DNA of 64,000 nt from Andeanibacterium sp036384795 (GCA_036384795.1 DASVLP010000037.1:124001-188000); one strand, 5' to 3'; shown: positions 45,248-54,590, counted from the first letter of the stretch. The notes: generated from the letters alone by a model not told the origin. Made by a program: numbers and translations.

Positions 45248-47923
45248 ATGCAATCGACCAACGACATCCGCCGGACCTTCCTCGACTATTTCGCGGCCAA
45301 CGGGCACCTGGTTGCGCCGTCGGCCCCGCTCGTGCCGTACAACGATCCGACGCTGATGTTCGTCAACGCGGGGATGGTGCCGTTCAAGAACGTGTTCACC
45401 GGGCTCGAGACCCCGCCTGCGCCGCGCGCGACCTCCAGCCAGAAATGCGTGCGCGCCGGGGGCAAGCACAACGATCTCGACAACGTCGGCTACACCGCGC
45501 GGCACCTCACGTTCTTCGAGATGCTCGGCAACTTCTCGTTCGGCGACTATTTCAAGGAGCGCGCGATCGAGCTCGCCTGGGGGTTGGTGACGCGCGAATA
45601 CGGGCTTGACCCCGAACGCCTGACTGTCACCGTCTACCACACCGACGACGAAGCGTTCGGCCTGTGGAAGAAGATCGCCGGCCTGCCCGAAAGCCGGATC
45701 ATCCGCATCGCCACCAAGGATAACTTCTGGGCGATGGGCGCGGACGGGCCGTGCGGCCCGTGCTCGGAGATCTTCTGGGACTTCGGCCCCGAGATCGCCG
45801 GCGGTCCGCCGGGCTCGCCGGACGAGGACGGCGATCGCTTCGTCGAGATCTGGAACCTGGTGTTCATGCAATACGTGCAGCAGCAGGACGAGATCGTCGG
45901 CGACCTGCCGCGCCCGAGCATCGACACGGGCATGGGGCTCGAACGGATCAGCTCGGTGCTGCAGGGCGTGCATTCGGTGTTCGAGACCGACACCTTCAAG
46001 GCGCTGATCGCCCAATCCGAGGAACTCACCGGCGTCAAGGCCGAGGGCGCCCAGCAGGCCAGCCACCGGGTGATCGCCGATCACTTGCGCTCGACCGGCT
46101 TCCTGCTGGCCGACGGGGTGCTGCCGTCGAACGAAGGGCGCGGCTACGTGCTGCGGCGGATCATGCGCCGCGCGATGCGCCATGCGCACCTGCTTGGCGC
46201 GGACCGGCCGCTGATGCACCGGCTGGTGCCGCAACTGGTCGCCGAGATGGGCCAGGCCTATCCCGAGCTCGGCCGCGCGCAGCCGCTGATCGAGGAAGTG
46301 CTCGAGCGCGAGGAGACCCGCTTCCGCCAGACGCTCGACAAGGGCCTCAAGCTGCTCGACGAAGCGACCGGCGCGATGGGCGAGGGCGACGAACTGCCCG
46401 GCGAAACCGCGTTCAAGCTCTACGACACCTATGGCTTTCCTTACGATCTTACCGAGGACGCGCTGCGCAGCCGCGGGATCGGCGTCGACAAGGACGGGTT
46501 CGATGCCGCGATGGCCCGCCAGAAGACAGCCGCGCGTGCCGCGTGGAAGGGCTCGGGCGCCGCGGCGGACCAGGAGCTGTGGTTCGACATCGCCGAGCGC
46601 GAGGGCGCGAGCGAGTTCACCGGCTACACCTCGACCGAAGGCGAAGGCCGGGTGGTCGCGCTGGTGGTGGACGGCAACGAAGTCCAGTCCGCCGGCGCTG
46701 GCGCCGAAGTGACCGTCCTCACCAACCAGACCCCGTTCTACGGCGAAAGCGGCGGGCAGGTGGGCGATGCCGGCACGATTTCGAGCGGCACGGGCCTGAC
46801 AATCGCGGTTGCCGATACCTCCAAGCCGCTCGGGCGGTTGCACGCGATGCGCGGCAAAATCGAGCAGGGCTCGATCGCCGTCGGCGAAACGGTGCACCTG
46901 TCGGTCGACGTTGCGCGGCGCGATGCGGTGCGCGCGAACCATTCGGCGACCCACCTGCTGCACGCGGCGCTGCGCCATCACCTCGGCGAGCACGTGACCC
47001 AGAAGGGCTCGCTGGTCGCGGAAGACCGCCTGCGGTTCGACTTCTCGCACCCCAAGCCGTTGACGCCCGAAGAGATCGCCGCGATCGAGGCCGAAGTGAA
47101 CGCCGAGATCCGCCACAACGAGGCTGTCACCACCCGCCTGATGAGCCCCGACGAAGCCATCGCTGCCGGCGCGATGGCGCTGTTCGGCGAAAAATATGGC
47201 GAGGAAGTGCGCGTGCTGTCGATGGGCCGCGCAGACTTCGGCGGCTCGGGCCGCAACTACTCGGTCGAGCTGTGCGGCGGCACCCACGTGCGCGCTACCG
47301 GCGACATCGGCATCTTCCGCATCGTTTCCGAAAGTGCGGTATCGTCGGGCGTGCGCCGGATCGAGGCGCTGACCGGCGAGGGCGCGCGCCAGTGGCTGGT
47401 GCGCCGCGAGGACGAGCTCAAGGCGGTGGCGGGCGCTCTAAGGACGTCGCCCGATGAGGTCGAAGCACGGGTCGCCGCGCTGATCGAGGAGCGCAAGCGG
47501 CTCGAACGCGATCTTGCCGAGGCGAAGAAGGCGCTCGCGCTCGGCGGCGGCGGCGGGGCTGCCGCCCAAGGCCCGGCGGACGAGGAAATTGGCGGCGTGA
47601 AGTTCTCCGGCCAGGTTATCGAGGGCCTCGAAGCCAAGGAACTGCGCGGGCTGCTCGACGAGGCCAAGAAACGCATGGGCTCGGGCATCGCAGCGATCGC
47701 CGCGGTCAACGATGGGCGCGCAGCGTTTGCCGTCGGCGTGACCGACGACCTCACCGCCAAGTTCGACGCGGTCAAGCTGGTCCAGGCCGGCGTGGCCGCG
47801 CTCGGCGGCAAAGGGGGCGGCGGGCGGCCCGACATGGCGCAAGGCGGGGGGCCGGACGGCGCGAAGGCCGGCGAGGCGATCGGGGCGGTGAAGGCCGCGC
47901 TCGCCGGCGAGACGGTCGCCTGA
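45248..47923 (+). CDS. alaS: Alanyl-tRNA synthetase
   Basis: An 891-residue class II synthetase charging tRNA-Ala. Motif 1 to 3 blocks are present (FVNAGMVPFKNVFTG, RATSSQKCVRAGGKHNDLDNVG). The editing domain has the zinc ligands HSATH (His565, His569) and CGGTH (Cys676, His680). The C-Ala domain with its oligomerisation coiled coil follows (GGVKFSGQVI, SGIAAIAAVNDGRAAFAVGV). The length is normal. The recA-alaS order is common in alphaproteobacteria, with two small genes in between here. Confidence 0.97.
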   Translation: MQSTNDIRRTFLDYFAANGHLVAPSAPLVPYNDPTLMFVNAGMVPFKNVFTGLETPPAPRATSSQKCVRAGGKHNDLDNVGYTARHLTFFEMLGNFSFGDYFKERAIELAWGLVTREYGLDPERLTVTVYHTDDEAFGLWKKIAGLPESRIIRIATKDNFWAMGADGPCGPCSEIFWDFGPEIAGGPPGSPDEDGDRFVEIWNLVFMQYVQQQDEIVGDLPRPSIDTGMGLERISSVLQGVHSVFETDTFKALIAQSEELTGVKAEGAQQASHRVIADHLRSTGFLLADGVLPSNEGRGYVLRRIMRRAMRHAHLLGADRPLMHRLVPQLVAEMGQAYPELGRAQPLIEEVLEREETRFRQTLDKGLKLLDEATGAMGEGDELPGETAFKLYDTYGFPYDLTEDALRSRGIGVDKDGFDAAMARQKTAARAAWKGSGAAADQELWFDIAEREGASEFTGYTSTEGEGRVVALVVDGNEVQSAGAGAEVTVLTNQTPFYGESGGQVGDAGTISSGTGLTIAVADTSKPLGRLHAMRGKIEQGSIAVGETVHLSVDVARRDAVRANHSATHLLHAALRHHLGEHVTQKGSLVAEDRLRFDFSHPKPLTPEEIAAIEAEVNAEIRHNEAVTTRLMSPDEAIAAGAMALFGEKYGEEVRVLSMGRADFGGSGRNYSVELCGGTHVRATGDIGIFRIVSESAVSSGVRRIEALTGEGARQWLVRREDELKAVAGALRTSPDEVEARVAALIEERKRLERDLAEAKKALALGGGGGAAAQGPADEEIGGVKFSGQVIEGLEAKELRGLLDEAKKRMGSGIAAIAAVNDGRAAFAVGVTDDLTAKFDAVKLVQAGVAALGGKGGGGRPDMAQGGGPDGAKAGEAIGAVKAALAGETVA

Positions 47924-47926
47924 CCC

Positions 47927-48121
47927 CTAGCGGTGGCGCCCGCCGCGGTGCGGCCCGGCTCCGCCGACGCCGGCACCGGTTTCCGCGCCGCGCGGGGTCG
48001 CGGGTTCGGGCGAGTTGCGGTCGCTGAGACCGGAACTCTTGATCGAGCCGTATTGCTCGTCGGTCTGCTGCTGCGGCTTCATCGCGGAATTCGCGCCCTT
48101 CGGTTGGTTGCCGTCTTTCAT
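47927..48121 (-). CDS. Small hydrophilic stress-type protein
   Basis: A 64-residue hydrophilic protein with no membrane span, rich in Gln, Gly, Arg and Pro (KDGNQPKGANSAMKPQQQTDEQYG, ending GGAGPHRGGRHR). I recognise no family. AAAGGAG lies 7 bases upstream of the ATG. An imperfect EcfG-like promoter is upstream at 48146-48170. It resembles in style the 52-residue protein at 59099. Its stop overlaps the end of alaS by no bases and lies 3 bases from it, convergently. Confidence 0.65.
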   Translation of the reverse strand: MKDGNQPKGANSAMKPQQQTDEQYGSIKSSGLSDRNSPEPATPRGAETGAGVGGAGPHRGGRHR

Positions 48122-48145
48122 CGGAACTCTCCTTTCGCGGATTCC

Positions 48146-48170
48146 AACGCGCGGCACCGGCGATCGGTCC
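48146..48170 (-). promoter_or_regulatory. Possible EcfG-type promoter (imperfect)
   Basis: On the minus strand GGACC, a one-base variant of GGAAC, is followed after 16 bases by CGTT. It lies about 25 bases before the start of the small gene ending at 47927. It is weaker than the perfect sites at 13366 and 61738. Confidence 0.4.
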
Positions 48171-48177
48171 GCCCGGC

Positions 48178-49938
48178 TCAGCTGTCCGCCGCGCCTGTGC
48201 GCAGCTTGGGCTTGTGAGTGAGCGCGGCGTCGTGCTGGATCTGGGCGCGGAACTCGTCGCGCTTTTCATGGATCGAGGCGATCACCGGGCCCATCGCGAC
48301 GCCGAGGTCGACCAGCACCGCTTCCGATAGCTGGAGCGAGCTTTCGAGCGCTTCGGGCACCGCCAGGCTCGCGCCGGCGCGATAGAGCCGCGCGGCATGT
48401 TCGGCGTCCCGCGCGCGGGCGATGATCGGCAGCGTAGGATGCTCGGCGCGCAATTTGCGCACCAGCCGCTGCGCGAGCACCGGCTGGTCCATCGTCAGCA
48501 CCACTGCCGGCGCGCGGTCGATGCCGAGCTGGCGCAGCGCGTGCCCGCGGGTGCCGTCGCCGAACGTCGCGCGATAGCCCGCCTGGCGAGCCTGCCTGAT
48601 GATGTCTGGATCGCCGTCCACCCCCACGTAAGGCTTGCCGTGCGCCGCCAGCATGTCGGCCACCAGCCGGCCGACGCGGCCGAAGCCGACGACGATCACC
48701 GGCGGGTCGCCCGCCTCGCCGTCCGGCTCGTCCAACGGCGGCGCGGGCTCGGCGCGGCGCCCGGCGAAGCGACCGAGCCAGGCGAGCAGCGGCGTCACCG
48801 TAAGCCCGATCGCGGTGACGATCTGCCAGAACTGCGCCGCCTCGGCGCTGATCAGGTTCACGCTGACCGCGGTGGCGAGCACGATCAGCGTGGTTTCGGA
48901 CGGGCTCGCCATCAGGATCCCGGCTTCGGCCGACAGGCCGATGCGCGCTCCCATGGCTCGCAGCAGCACTGCGGTGACCGCCGCCTTGATCGCCAGCACC
49001 ACCACCAGCCCGAGCACGATCGCGCCGAGCCGCTGCCAGATCAACGCGAGGTCGATCTCCATCCCGACGGTGATCAGGAACACGCCGAGCGCGAGGCCGG
49101 TGAACGGCTCGGTGATGTGCCCCACCTCGACATGGTATTCGGTCTCGGCGATCAGCAGGCCCGCGATCAGCGCACCGACGATCGGCGAAAGGCCCACGGC
49201 GGTGGTGATCAGGCTTGCTCCGATCACCACCAGCAGGCTCGCGGCGAGGAAAGTCTCGGGGCTCTTGGTCCGCGCGGCCTGCGCGAACAGGCGCGGCAGC
49301 ACCAGCCGCCCGAGCGCCAGCAGCAACACGATCACCAGCGCGCCGAGGCCGAGCGTGCGCAGCAGGTCTCCAGCGCCTTGCGCGTCGCCCCCGCGGCCCA
49401 TCGCGCCGAGCAGGAACACGATCGGCACCAGCGCGATGTCCTCGAACAATAGCATCGCCAGTGCGGCGCGCCCCACCGGGCTCGTCGGGTCGGTGATCCG
49501 CAGCACCAGCGCGGTGGAGGAAAGCGCGAGCGCCAGGCCCAGCGCCAGCGCGGTCGCGCCCGAATTGCCGAGCAGCACCAGGCCGCCGGCGACCAGCAGC
49601 GCGCTGACCACCAGCTCCAGCGGGCCGAGCCCGAACACCAGCTTGCGCATCCGCCAGAGCCGGTCGAACGACAGCTCGAGCCCGATCGCGAACAGCAGGA
49701 ACACGATCCCGAATTCGGCGAACGGCCGCAGGATCGCCGGATCGGAGATGGAAAACCGGCTCAGCCACGGGTATTGCGGCACCAGGGCACCGAGGCCGTA
49801 AGGCCCGACCGCGAGGCCGACGAGAATGAAGCCGATCACCGGCGTGATGCGAAAGCGCGCGAACAGCGGAATGACGATCCCGGCCGCGCCGAGGATCACC
49901 AGCGCGTCCGACAGGGAGGGGGAGATTTCCGCGGCCAT
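48178..49938 (-). CDS. CPA2 family cation:proton antiporter with TrkA-N domain
   Basis: A 586-residue inner-membrane antiporter of the KefB/KefC/YbaL type. The first 385 residues contain about 12 spans (AVGPYGLGALVPQ, GIVFLLFAIGLELSFDRLW, ALSSTALVLR, LLFEDIALVPIVFLLGA). A cytoplasmic TrkA-N domain begins at about residue 410 with the nucleotide loop VVGFGRVGRLVADML, and ends with a helical tail. It would exchange K+ or Na+ for protons under NAD(H) or glutathione control. The ORF extends 438 codons further upstream through the opposite gene, but that part is not coding. Confidence 0.92.
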   Translation of the reverse strand: MAAEISPSLSDALVILGAAGIVIPLFARFRITPVIGFILVGLAVGPYGLGALVPQYPWLSRFSISDPAILRPFAEFGIVFLLFAIGLELSFDRLWRMRKLVFGLGPLELVVSALLVAGGLVLLGNSGATALALGLALALSSTALVLRITDPTSPVGRAALAMLLFEDIALVPIVFLLGAMGRGGDAQGAGDLLRTLGLGALVIVLLLALGRLVLPRLFAQAARTKSPETFLAASLLVVIGASLITTAVGLSPIVGALIAGLLIAETEYHVEVGHITEPFTGLALGVFLITVGMEIDLALIWQRLGAIVLGLVVVLAIKAAVTAVLLRAMGARIGLSAEAGILMASPSETTLIVLATAVSVNLISAEAAQFWQIVTAIGLTVTPLLAWLGRFAGRRAEPAPPLDEPDGEAGDPPVIVVGFGRVGRLVADMLAAHGKPYVGVDGDPDIIRQARQAGYRATFGDGTRGHALRQLGIDRAPAVVLTMDQPVLAQRLVRKLRAEHPTLPIIARARDAEHAARLYRAGASLAVPEALESSLQLSEAVLVDLGVAMGPVIASIHEKRDEFRAQIQHDAALTHKPKLRTGAADS

Positions 49939-49980
49939 GACGCTCCATCGATTGCTGCACCGCAGTATGACCATGCCCAC

Positions 49981-51192
49981 ATGAGCAAGACAACCGCCGA
50001 TGTGATCGTGGTGGGCGGTGGGCCGGCCGGAATGATGGCCGGGATGCTGCTCGCCCGGGCCGGAGTCGACGTGCTGGTGCTCGAAAAGCACAAGGACTTC
50101 TTCCGCGATTTCCGCGGCGACACCGTGCATCCCTCGACGATGGAAGTGCTGAGCGAGCTCGGCATGCTCGAGCGGTTCCTCGCGCGGCCGCACGACCGGC
50201 TCGACAGCGCGCAGATCAGGATCGCCGGCAAGGACTACACGGTCGGCGACCTGTCGCACCTCGACACCCCCGCGCCATTCATCGCGATGATGCCGCAGTG
50301 GGACTTCCTCGACTTCATCCGCGACGAAGCGGCGGCGTTTCCGGCGTTCGCGCTGGAGATGGAGGCCGAGGCCGGCGGTGTTGTCGAAGAGGGCGGCCGC
50401 ATCGTCGGCGTGACGCTGAAAGACGGCCGCACGCTGCGTGCCCGTAAGCTGGTGCTGATGACCGACGGCCGCTCGTCGCTGGTGCGCGAACGGGGCATGC
50501 TGCCGGTCACGCAGATCGGCGCGCCGATGGACGTGCTGTGGTTTCGGTTGCCCAAGCCGGGCAATGCGGGCGAGAAATTGCGCGGCGCGCTCGATACCGG
50601 GCGGATGGTCGTGCTGATCGACCGACGCACGTACTGGCAGACCGCATTCGTCATTCCCAAGGGCGCGGAAGCCGAAGTACGCGGCAAGGGGGTCGAGTGG
50701 GTCGTCGAGCAGGTGCGCGCCGCGTTTCCCGACCTGACGTTCGCGGGCGAGGATATGCCGCAATCGCCCGACGACCTGCACCTGCTCTCGGTCGCGCTCG
50801 ACCGGCTCGACCGCTGGCACCGGCCGGGCCTGCTCGCGATCGGCGACGCGGCGCATGCGATGAGCCCGATCGGCGGGATCGGCATCAATCTGGCGGTGCA
50901 GGACGCGGTAGCGGCGGCGAACATCCTCGCCGCGCCGCTTGCTCGCGGCGGGAGCGTCGATCCGCTCTTGCACAAAGTCCAGGCGCGCCGGCTGTGGCCG
51001 ACCAGGGTGATCCAGTACGGCCAGAAGGTCGCGCAGGACAACGTGATCGGCGCGGTGCTCTCGGGCAAGCCGATCACCCGCGCCCCGCTGCTGGTGCGGA
51101 TGCTGGACCACGTGCCGCTGTTGCAGCGGATTCCGGGGCGGATCATCGGGCTGGGGGTACGGCGGGAGCGGGTGCGGTCGCCGGCCGCTTAA
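49981..51192 (+). CDS. FAD-dependent monooxygenase-type oxidoreductase
   Basis: A 403-residue flavoprotein of the PHBH/UbiH group. The N-terminal dinucleotide loop is IVVGGGPAGMMAGMLLARAG, and the later FAD-binding block is GDAAHAMSPIGGIGINLAVQDA. The middle block LVLMTDGRSSLVRE is the DG motif. Family members hydroxylate aromatic compounds or participate in ubiquinone or polyketide pathways. The substrate is unassigned. It is divergent from the CPA2 antiporter gene, which starts 42 bases away. Confidence 0.88.
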   Translation: MSKTTADVIVVGGGPAGMMAGMLLARAGVDVLVLEKHKDFFRDFRGDTVHPSTMEVLSELGMLERFLARPHDRLDSAQIRIAGKDYTVGDLSHLDTPAPFIAMMPQWDFLDFIRDEAAAFPAFALEMEAEAGGVVEEGGRIVGVTLKDGRTLRARKLVLMTDGRSSLVRERGMLPVTQIGAPMDVLWFRLPKPGNAGEKLRGALDTGRMVVLIDRRTYWQTAFVIPKGAEAEVRGKGVEWVVEQVRAAFPDLTFAGEDMPQSPDDLHLLSVALDRLDRWHRPGLLAIGDAAHAMSPIGGIGINLAVQDAVAAANILAAPLARGGSVDPLLHKVQARRLWPTRVIQYGQKVAQDNVIGAVLSGKPITRAPLLVRMLDHVPLLQRIPGRIIGLGVRRERVRSPAA

Positions 51193-51195
51193 GCC

Positions 51196-51315
51196 CTCTC
51201 CCTTTAAGGGGAGAGGGTTGGGAGAGGGGGCTTGCGCGGCTTCGGCCCCTCTCAACTTCGGCTAGTACCCGCTTTCGCGGGCACAAGCCTTCGTATCTCC
51301 CCTAAAGGGGAGAGA
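51196..51315. repeat. REP-type palindromic cluster between two genes
   Basis: The region begins with CCTCTCCCTTTAAGGGGAGAGG and the tail GTTGGGAGAGGGG, then a short ACCCGC-TTTC-GCGGG hairpin, and ends with TCTCCCCTAAAGGGGAGA. The two end units are inverted relative to each other, as in the element inside uvrA. It fills the space between the convergent FAD monooxygenase and icd genes. Confidence 0.75.
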
Positions 51316-51324
51316 GCATTCCAA

Positions 51325-52548
51325 TCACGCCCACCCGGCCATCTCGGCCTCGAGGTTCTGCACGATCGCCTCGAAGAACTGCTCGGTGGTCATCCACGCC
51401 TGATCGGGGCCGATCAGCAGCGCGAGGTCTTTGGTCATCTTGCCGCTCTCGACCGTCTCGATGCAGACCTTCTCCAGCGCGTGGGCGAACTTCTCGACCT
51501 CGGGCGTGTCGTCGAACCGGCCGCGGTAGATCAGGCCGCGGGTCCAGGCGAAGATGCTGGCGATCGGGTTGGTGCTGGTCGCCTTGCCCTGCTGGTGCTG
51601 GCGGTAGTGGCGGGTGACGGTGCCGTGCGCGGCTTCAGCCTCGACGGTCTTGCCGTCCGGGGTCATCAGCACGCTCGTCATCAGGCCGAGGCTGCCGAAG
51701 CCTTGCGCGACCTGGTCGGACTGCACGTCGCCGTCGTAGTTCTTGCACGCCCACACGAACTTGCCATTCCACTTGAGCGCGGAGGCGACCATGTCGTCGA
51801 TCAGGCGGTGCTGGTACTCGATTCCGGCGGCGGCGAACTTCTCCTTGAAGCCTTCGGTGTCGAACACTTGCTGGAACAGGTCCTTGAAGCGCCCGTCGTA
51901 GGCCTTGATGATCGTGTTCTTGGTCGAAAGGTACAGCGGCCAGCCGCGATCGAGCGCGTAGTTCATGCTCGCGCGGGCGAAGTCGCGGATCGAATCGTCG
52001 AGGTTGTACATCGACATCGCGACGCCGCTTGAAGGGAACTGGAACACCTCGCGGTCGATCACCTTGCCGTCGTCGCCCTCGAACACCAGCCGCAATTTGC
52101 CGGGGCCGGGGACGAGGAAGTCGGTGGCGCGGTACTGGTCGCCGTAGGCGTGGCGGCCGACCACGATCGGGTCGGTCCAGCCGGGGATCAGCCGCGGTAC
52201 GTTCTGGATCACGATCGGCTCGCGGAAGATCGTGCCGCCCAGGATGTTGCGGATCGTGCCGTTGGGCGATTTGTACATCTCGTGGAGGTGGAACTCCTCG
52301 ACCCGGGCCTCGTCGGGCGTGATCGTCGCGCACTTCACGCCGACGCCGTGCTCCTTGATCGCGTTGGCCGCGTCGATGGTGATCTGGTCGCGGGTCTCGT
52401 CCCGCTTCTCGATGCCGAGGTCGAAGTAGCGAAGATCGATGTCGAGATAGGGCAGGATCAGCCGCTCGCGAATCCACTGCCAGATGATCCGGGTCATTTC
52501 GTCGCCGTCGATCTCGACGACCGGGTTCTTCACCTTGATCTTGGCCAT
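51325..52548 (-). CDS. icd: NADP-dependent isocitrate dehydrogenase
   Basis: A 407-residue TCA-cycle enzyme converting isocitrate to 2-oxoglutarate, CO2 and NADPH. It belongs to the homodimeric subfamily II shared with eukaryotes: EIDGDEMTRIIW at the N-terminus, KSPNGTIRNILGGTIFREPI with the substrate-binding Ser and Arg, the metal-binding DGDVQSD, and the NADP-binding AHGTVTRHYRQHQQG. The length and ends are normal. Confidence 0.97.
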   Translation of the reverse strand: MAKIKVKNPVVEIDGDEMTRIIWQWIRERLILPYLDIDLRYFDLGIEKRDETRDQITIDAANAIKEHGVGVKCATITPDEARVEEFHLHEMYKSPNGTIRNILGGTIFREPIVIQNVPRLIPGWTDPIVVGRHAYGDQYRATDFLVPGPGKLRLVFEGDDGKVIDREVFQFPSSGVAMSMYNLDDSIRDFARASMNYALDRGWPLYLSTKNTIIKAYDGRFKDLFQQVFDTEGFKEKFAAAGIEYQHRLIDDMVASALKWNGKFVWACKNYDGDVQSDQVAQGFGSLGLMTSVLMTPDGKTVEAEAAHGTVTRHYRQHQQGKATSTNPIASIFAWTRGLIYRGRFDDTPEVEKFAHALEKVCIETVESGKMTKDLALLIGPDQAWMTTEQFFEAIVQNLEAEMAGWA

Positions 52549-52629
52549 GGGGGTCCCTGTTGTGCTGGAGAGAGGGGAAGTTACCGGGGCCTCTTAGCAG
52601 CCCAAGGGCGAGGTGCAAGGAACCTCGTC

Positions 52630-52700
52630 ATCCCAGCGAAAGCTGGGATCGCTGGCCGCCAGGTCGGACATTACCTAACGCGATCCCGGCTTTCGGCGGG
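52630..52700. repeat. Second REP-type hairpin pair
   Basis: ATCCCAGC-GAAA-GCTGGGAT at 52630-52649 is followed at 52683-52700 by a related imperfect hairpin of the form ATCCCGG-CTTTCG-GCGGGAT. This pair has a different sequence from the REP units at 9996 and 51196. It sits between icd and tRNA-Val, upstream of icd. Confidence 0.7.
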
Positions 52701-52761
52701 ATGCCGGCTGATGCAGAAAAGGCGCCGCAAGCGCGACGCCTTTTGAACCCTGTGCTTCAGA

Positions 52762-52836
52762 TGGTGGGCGTAGCAAGGATTGAACTTGCGACCCCTACGA
52801 TGTCAACATAGTGCTCTACCACTGAGCTATACGCCC
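52762..52836 (-). tRNA. tRNA-Val (anticodon GAC)
   Basis: A complete 75-base tRNA read on the minus strand. The acceptor stem GGGCGTA pairs with TACGCCC, and the discriminator A and CCA are encoded. The D arm is GCTCAGTGGTAGAGC, the anticodon loop TTGACAT gives anticodon GAC, and the T arm is GCAAG-TTCAATC-CTTGC. It is not interrupted and no integration remnant lies at its 3' end. Confidence 0.95.
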
Positions 52837-52922
52837 GCACCATCCGCGCGCCGGACTGGCCGGCAGGCGGGCCATTTAGCGACCGCCCCCCGATGATGCA
52901 AGCCGCTGATGCAACAGGCTCG

Positions 52923-53297
52923 TCAGGCGGTCGCCGGGGCGCGGTCTTCGAACGCCCGCTCGACCTCCATCACCAGGTCCTTCAGGTGGAACGGCTTCGA
53001 CAGCACTTTGGCGCGCGGTGCCTCCCGGCTGGCCTTCAGCGTCACCGCCGCGAAGCCGGTGATGAACATCACCTTGGTCCGCGGGCTCAATTCGGCGCAG
53101 CGCTGGGCAAGCTCGATCCCGTCCATCTCGGGCATCACGATGTCGGACAAGAGGAGGTCGAACTCGCCGGTTTCGAGCAACGGCAGCGCCGCGGTGCCGC
53201 GATCGACCGCGACGACTTCGTACCCCGCGTTTTGCAGCGCGCGCGAAAGATAGGTGCGCATCGCCTCTTCGTCTTCGGCGAGCAGGATGCGGATCAT
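52923..53297 (-). CDS. cpdR: Response regulator CpdR
   Basis: A 124-residue stand-alone receiver. The phosphoacceptor Asp52 is in LLLSDIVMPEMDGIELA, the acidic pair in LLAEDEEAM, and the conserved Thr/Lys region reads MFITGFAAVTL and VLSKPFHLKDLVMEVE. The wording FITGFAAV and SKPFHLKDLV is characteristic of CpdR, which, when unphosphorylated, primes ClpXP to degrade cell-cycle proteins. Phosphate comes through ChpT from CckA, encoded at 39560. The C-terminus ends TA rather than the AA degradation signal seen in Caulobacter. Confidence 0.9.
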   Translation of the reverse strand: MIRILLAEDEEAMRTYLSRALQNAGYEVVAVDRGTAALPLLETGEFDLLLSDIVMPEMDGIELAQRCAELSPRTKVMFITGFAAVTLKASREAPRAKVLSKPFHLKDLVMEVERAFEDRAPATA

Positions 53298-53424
53298 GGG
53301 GTGCCTCTGCGTTTTCCGGGAAGCCGTTCCATACTCCGAACGGCGTTAATTTTCTTATGCCGATTTGTCGTTGGCCAGCTTTGACACAGCATGCCATACA
53401 CCCGGCGAGTTCAGACGAGGCCGA

Positions 53425-54375
53425 ATGACGGGAAAGCATCCGAGCACGCGCGATTCGCGGCCCGTGGAGGGCGGTGCGATCCCCGGTGGCGCCGGGCGGC
53501 CCGCCTATGCGTTGGCTCATCGCGAGCCTTCGCCGATCCCGATCGTGATCGCCGTGCCCCATGCCGGGCGCTGCTATCCGCCCGGCCTGATCGCCGGAAT
53601 GCGCAGCCCGGCGCTGGCGACGCTGAAGCTGGAGGATCGCTATGTCGATCTGATCGCGTCGGCGATCGCCGAGGAAACCGGCGCCTCGCTCCTGGTCGCG
53701 CACGCCCCTCGGGCGATGATCGACCTGAACCGCGCGCTCGAGGAGATGGATTGGACGATGCTGCGCGAAGACGCGCTCGTCGAGCGCCAGTCCGGCCGGG
53801 TCGGCCGCCGCGCGCGCAGCGGGCTCGGGCTGATCCCCCGGCGCCTGCCCGAGCTCGGCGAATTGTGGAAGCAGCGCCTCGGCCAGGCCGAGCTCGATGC
53901 ACGGATCGAAGGCGTCTACCGCCCGTACCATCTCGCGCTCGGCGAGTGCCTGCAGCGCCTGCGCGAGCGGTGGGGCGCCGCGCTGCTGGTCGATCTGCAT
54001 TCGATGCCCCCGCTCGCCCGGCGCGGAGCGATGGACGCCGCGCCGCAGTTCGTGGTGGGCGACCGTTTCGGCGCGGCGTGCGACGGCGCGCTGTGCGCGG
54101 CCGCCTTCGACGAGTTCGCCGCGCAGCGCCAGCGGGCGGCGCACAACCGCCCCTACGCCGGCGGCTACGTGCTCGACCGCCACGCCGCACCGCGGCGCGG
54201 GCTGCACGCGATGCAGATCGAAATCTGCCGCTCGACTTACCTCGACCATCGGCTGGCCGAGCCGGGGCCGCATATCGGGCGAGTGTCGGCAGTCCTGGTG
54301 CGGCTGATCCGCCGGCTGGCGGGGGAAGTCGCGGCGCTCGGGCGAGCGAACCAGCTGCCTCAGGCCGCCGAATAG
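53425..54375 (+). CDS. N-formylglutamate amidohydrolase family protein
   Basis: A 316-residue zinc amidohydrolase of the FGase family. Blocks are IVIAVPHAGRCYPPGLI, AHAPRAMIDLNRALEEMDW, GLIPRRLP, LLVDLHSMPPLARRG and MQIEICRSTYLD. The reaction in characterised members is release of formate from N-formylglutamate, but this subgroup is often found beside cpdR, and its substrate there has not been shown. It is divergent from cpdR across a 127-base spacer. Confidence 0.88.
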   Translation: MTGKHPSTRDSRPVEGGAIPGGAGRPAYALAHREPSPIPIVIAVPHAGRCYPPGLIAGMRSPALATLKLEDRYVDLIASAIAEETGASLLVAHAPRAMIDLNRALEEMDWTMLREDALVERQSGRVGRRARSGLGLIPRRLPELGELWKQRLGQAELDARIEGVYRPYHLALGECLQRLRERWGAALLVDLHSMPPLARRGAMDAAPQFVVGDRFGAACDGALCAAAFDEFAAQRQRAAHNRPYAGGYVLDRHAAPRRGLHAMQIEICRSTYLDHRLAEPGPHIGRVSAVLVRLIRRLAGEVAALGRANQLPQAAE

Positions 54376-54419
54376 GCTCTTGTCCCTGTTGCCGCGCTTG
54401 CGCGCTCCTCGAGCGCATT

Positions 54420-54452
54420 AAAAAACCACCTCGCGCACTGGGCGCGAGGTGG
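54420..54452 (-). terminator. Rho-independent terminator
   Basis: On the minus strand the perfect 11-base arms CCACCTCGCGC and GCGCGAGGTGG are followed by six Ts. It lies 138 bases after the SapC-family gene stop, and there is no other minus-strand gene between them. In the plus direction no T-run follows, so it does not serve the amidohydrolase gene as well. Confidence 0.82.
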
Positions 54453-54590
54453 CCAAGGTACAGGGAGGAGGCGCGCTTTCGCGCACCTATCCTGCCGGGC
54501 CATGAGGGGAGCCGCGGCCGGACACGTCAAAGATAGTGACGCGTCCGGCAAATGCAAGCCGGGGAGAACACCGAACTCGATAGAATGGGC

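Noticed and set aside
52762..52836. tRNA-Val as an integration site
   Set aside because: No integrase and no repeated 3' tRNA fragment are seen on either side.
53365..53424. Sigma-70 promoter from TTGACA at 53381
   Set aside because: No acceptable -10 sequence lies at 16-18 bases. The box alone is not enough to call it.
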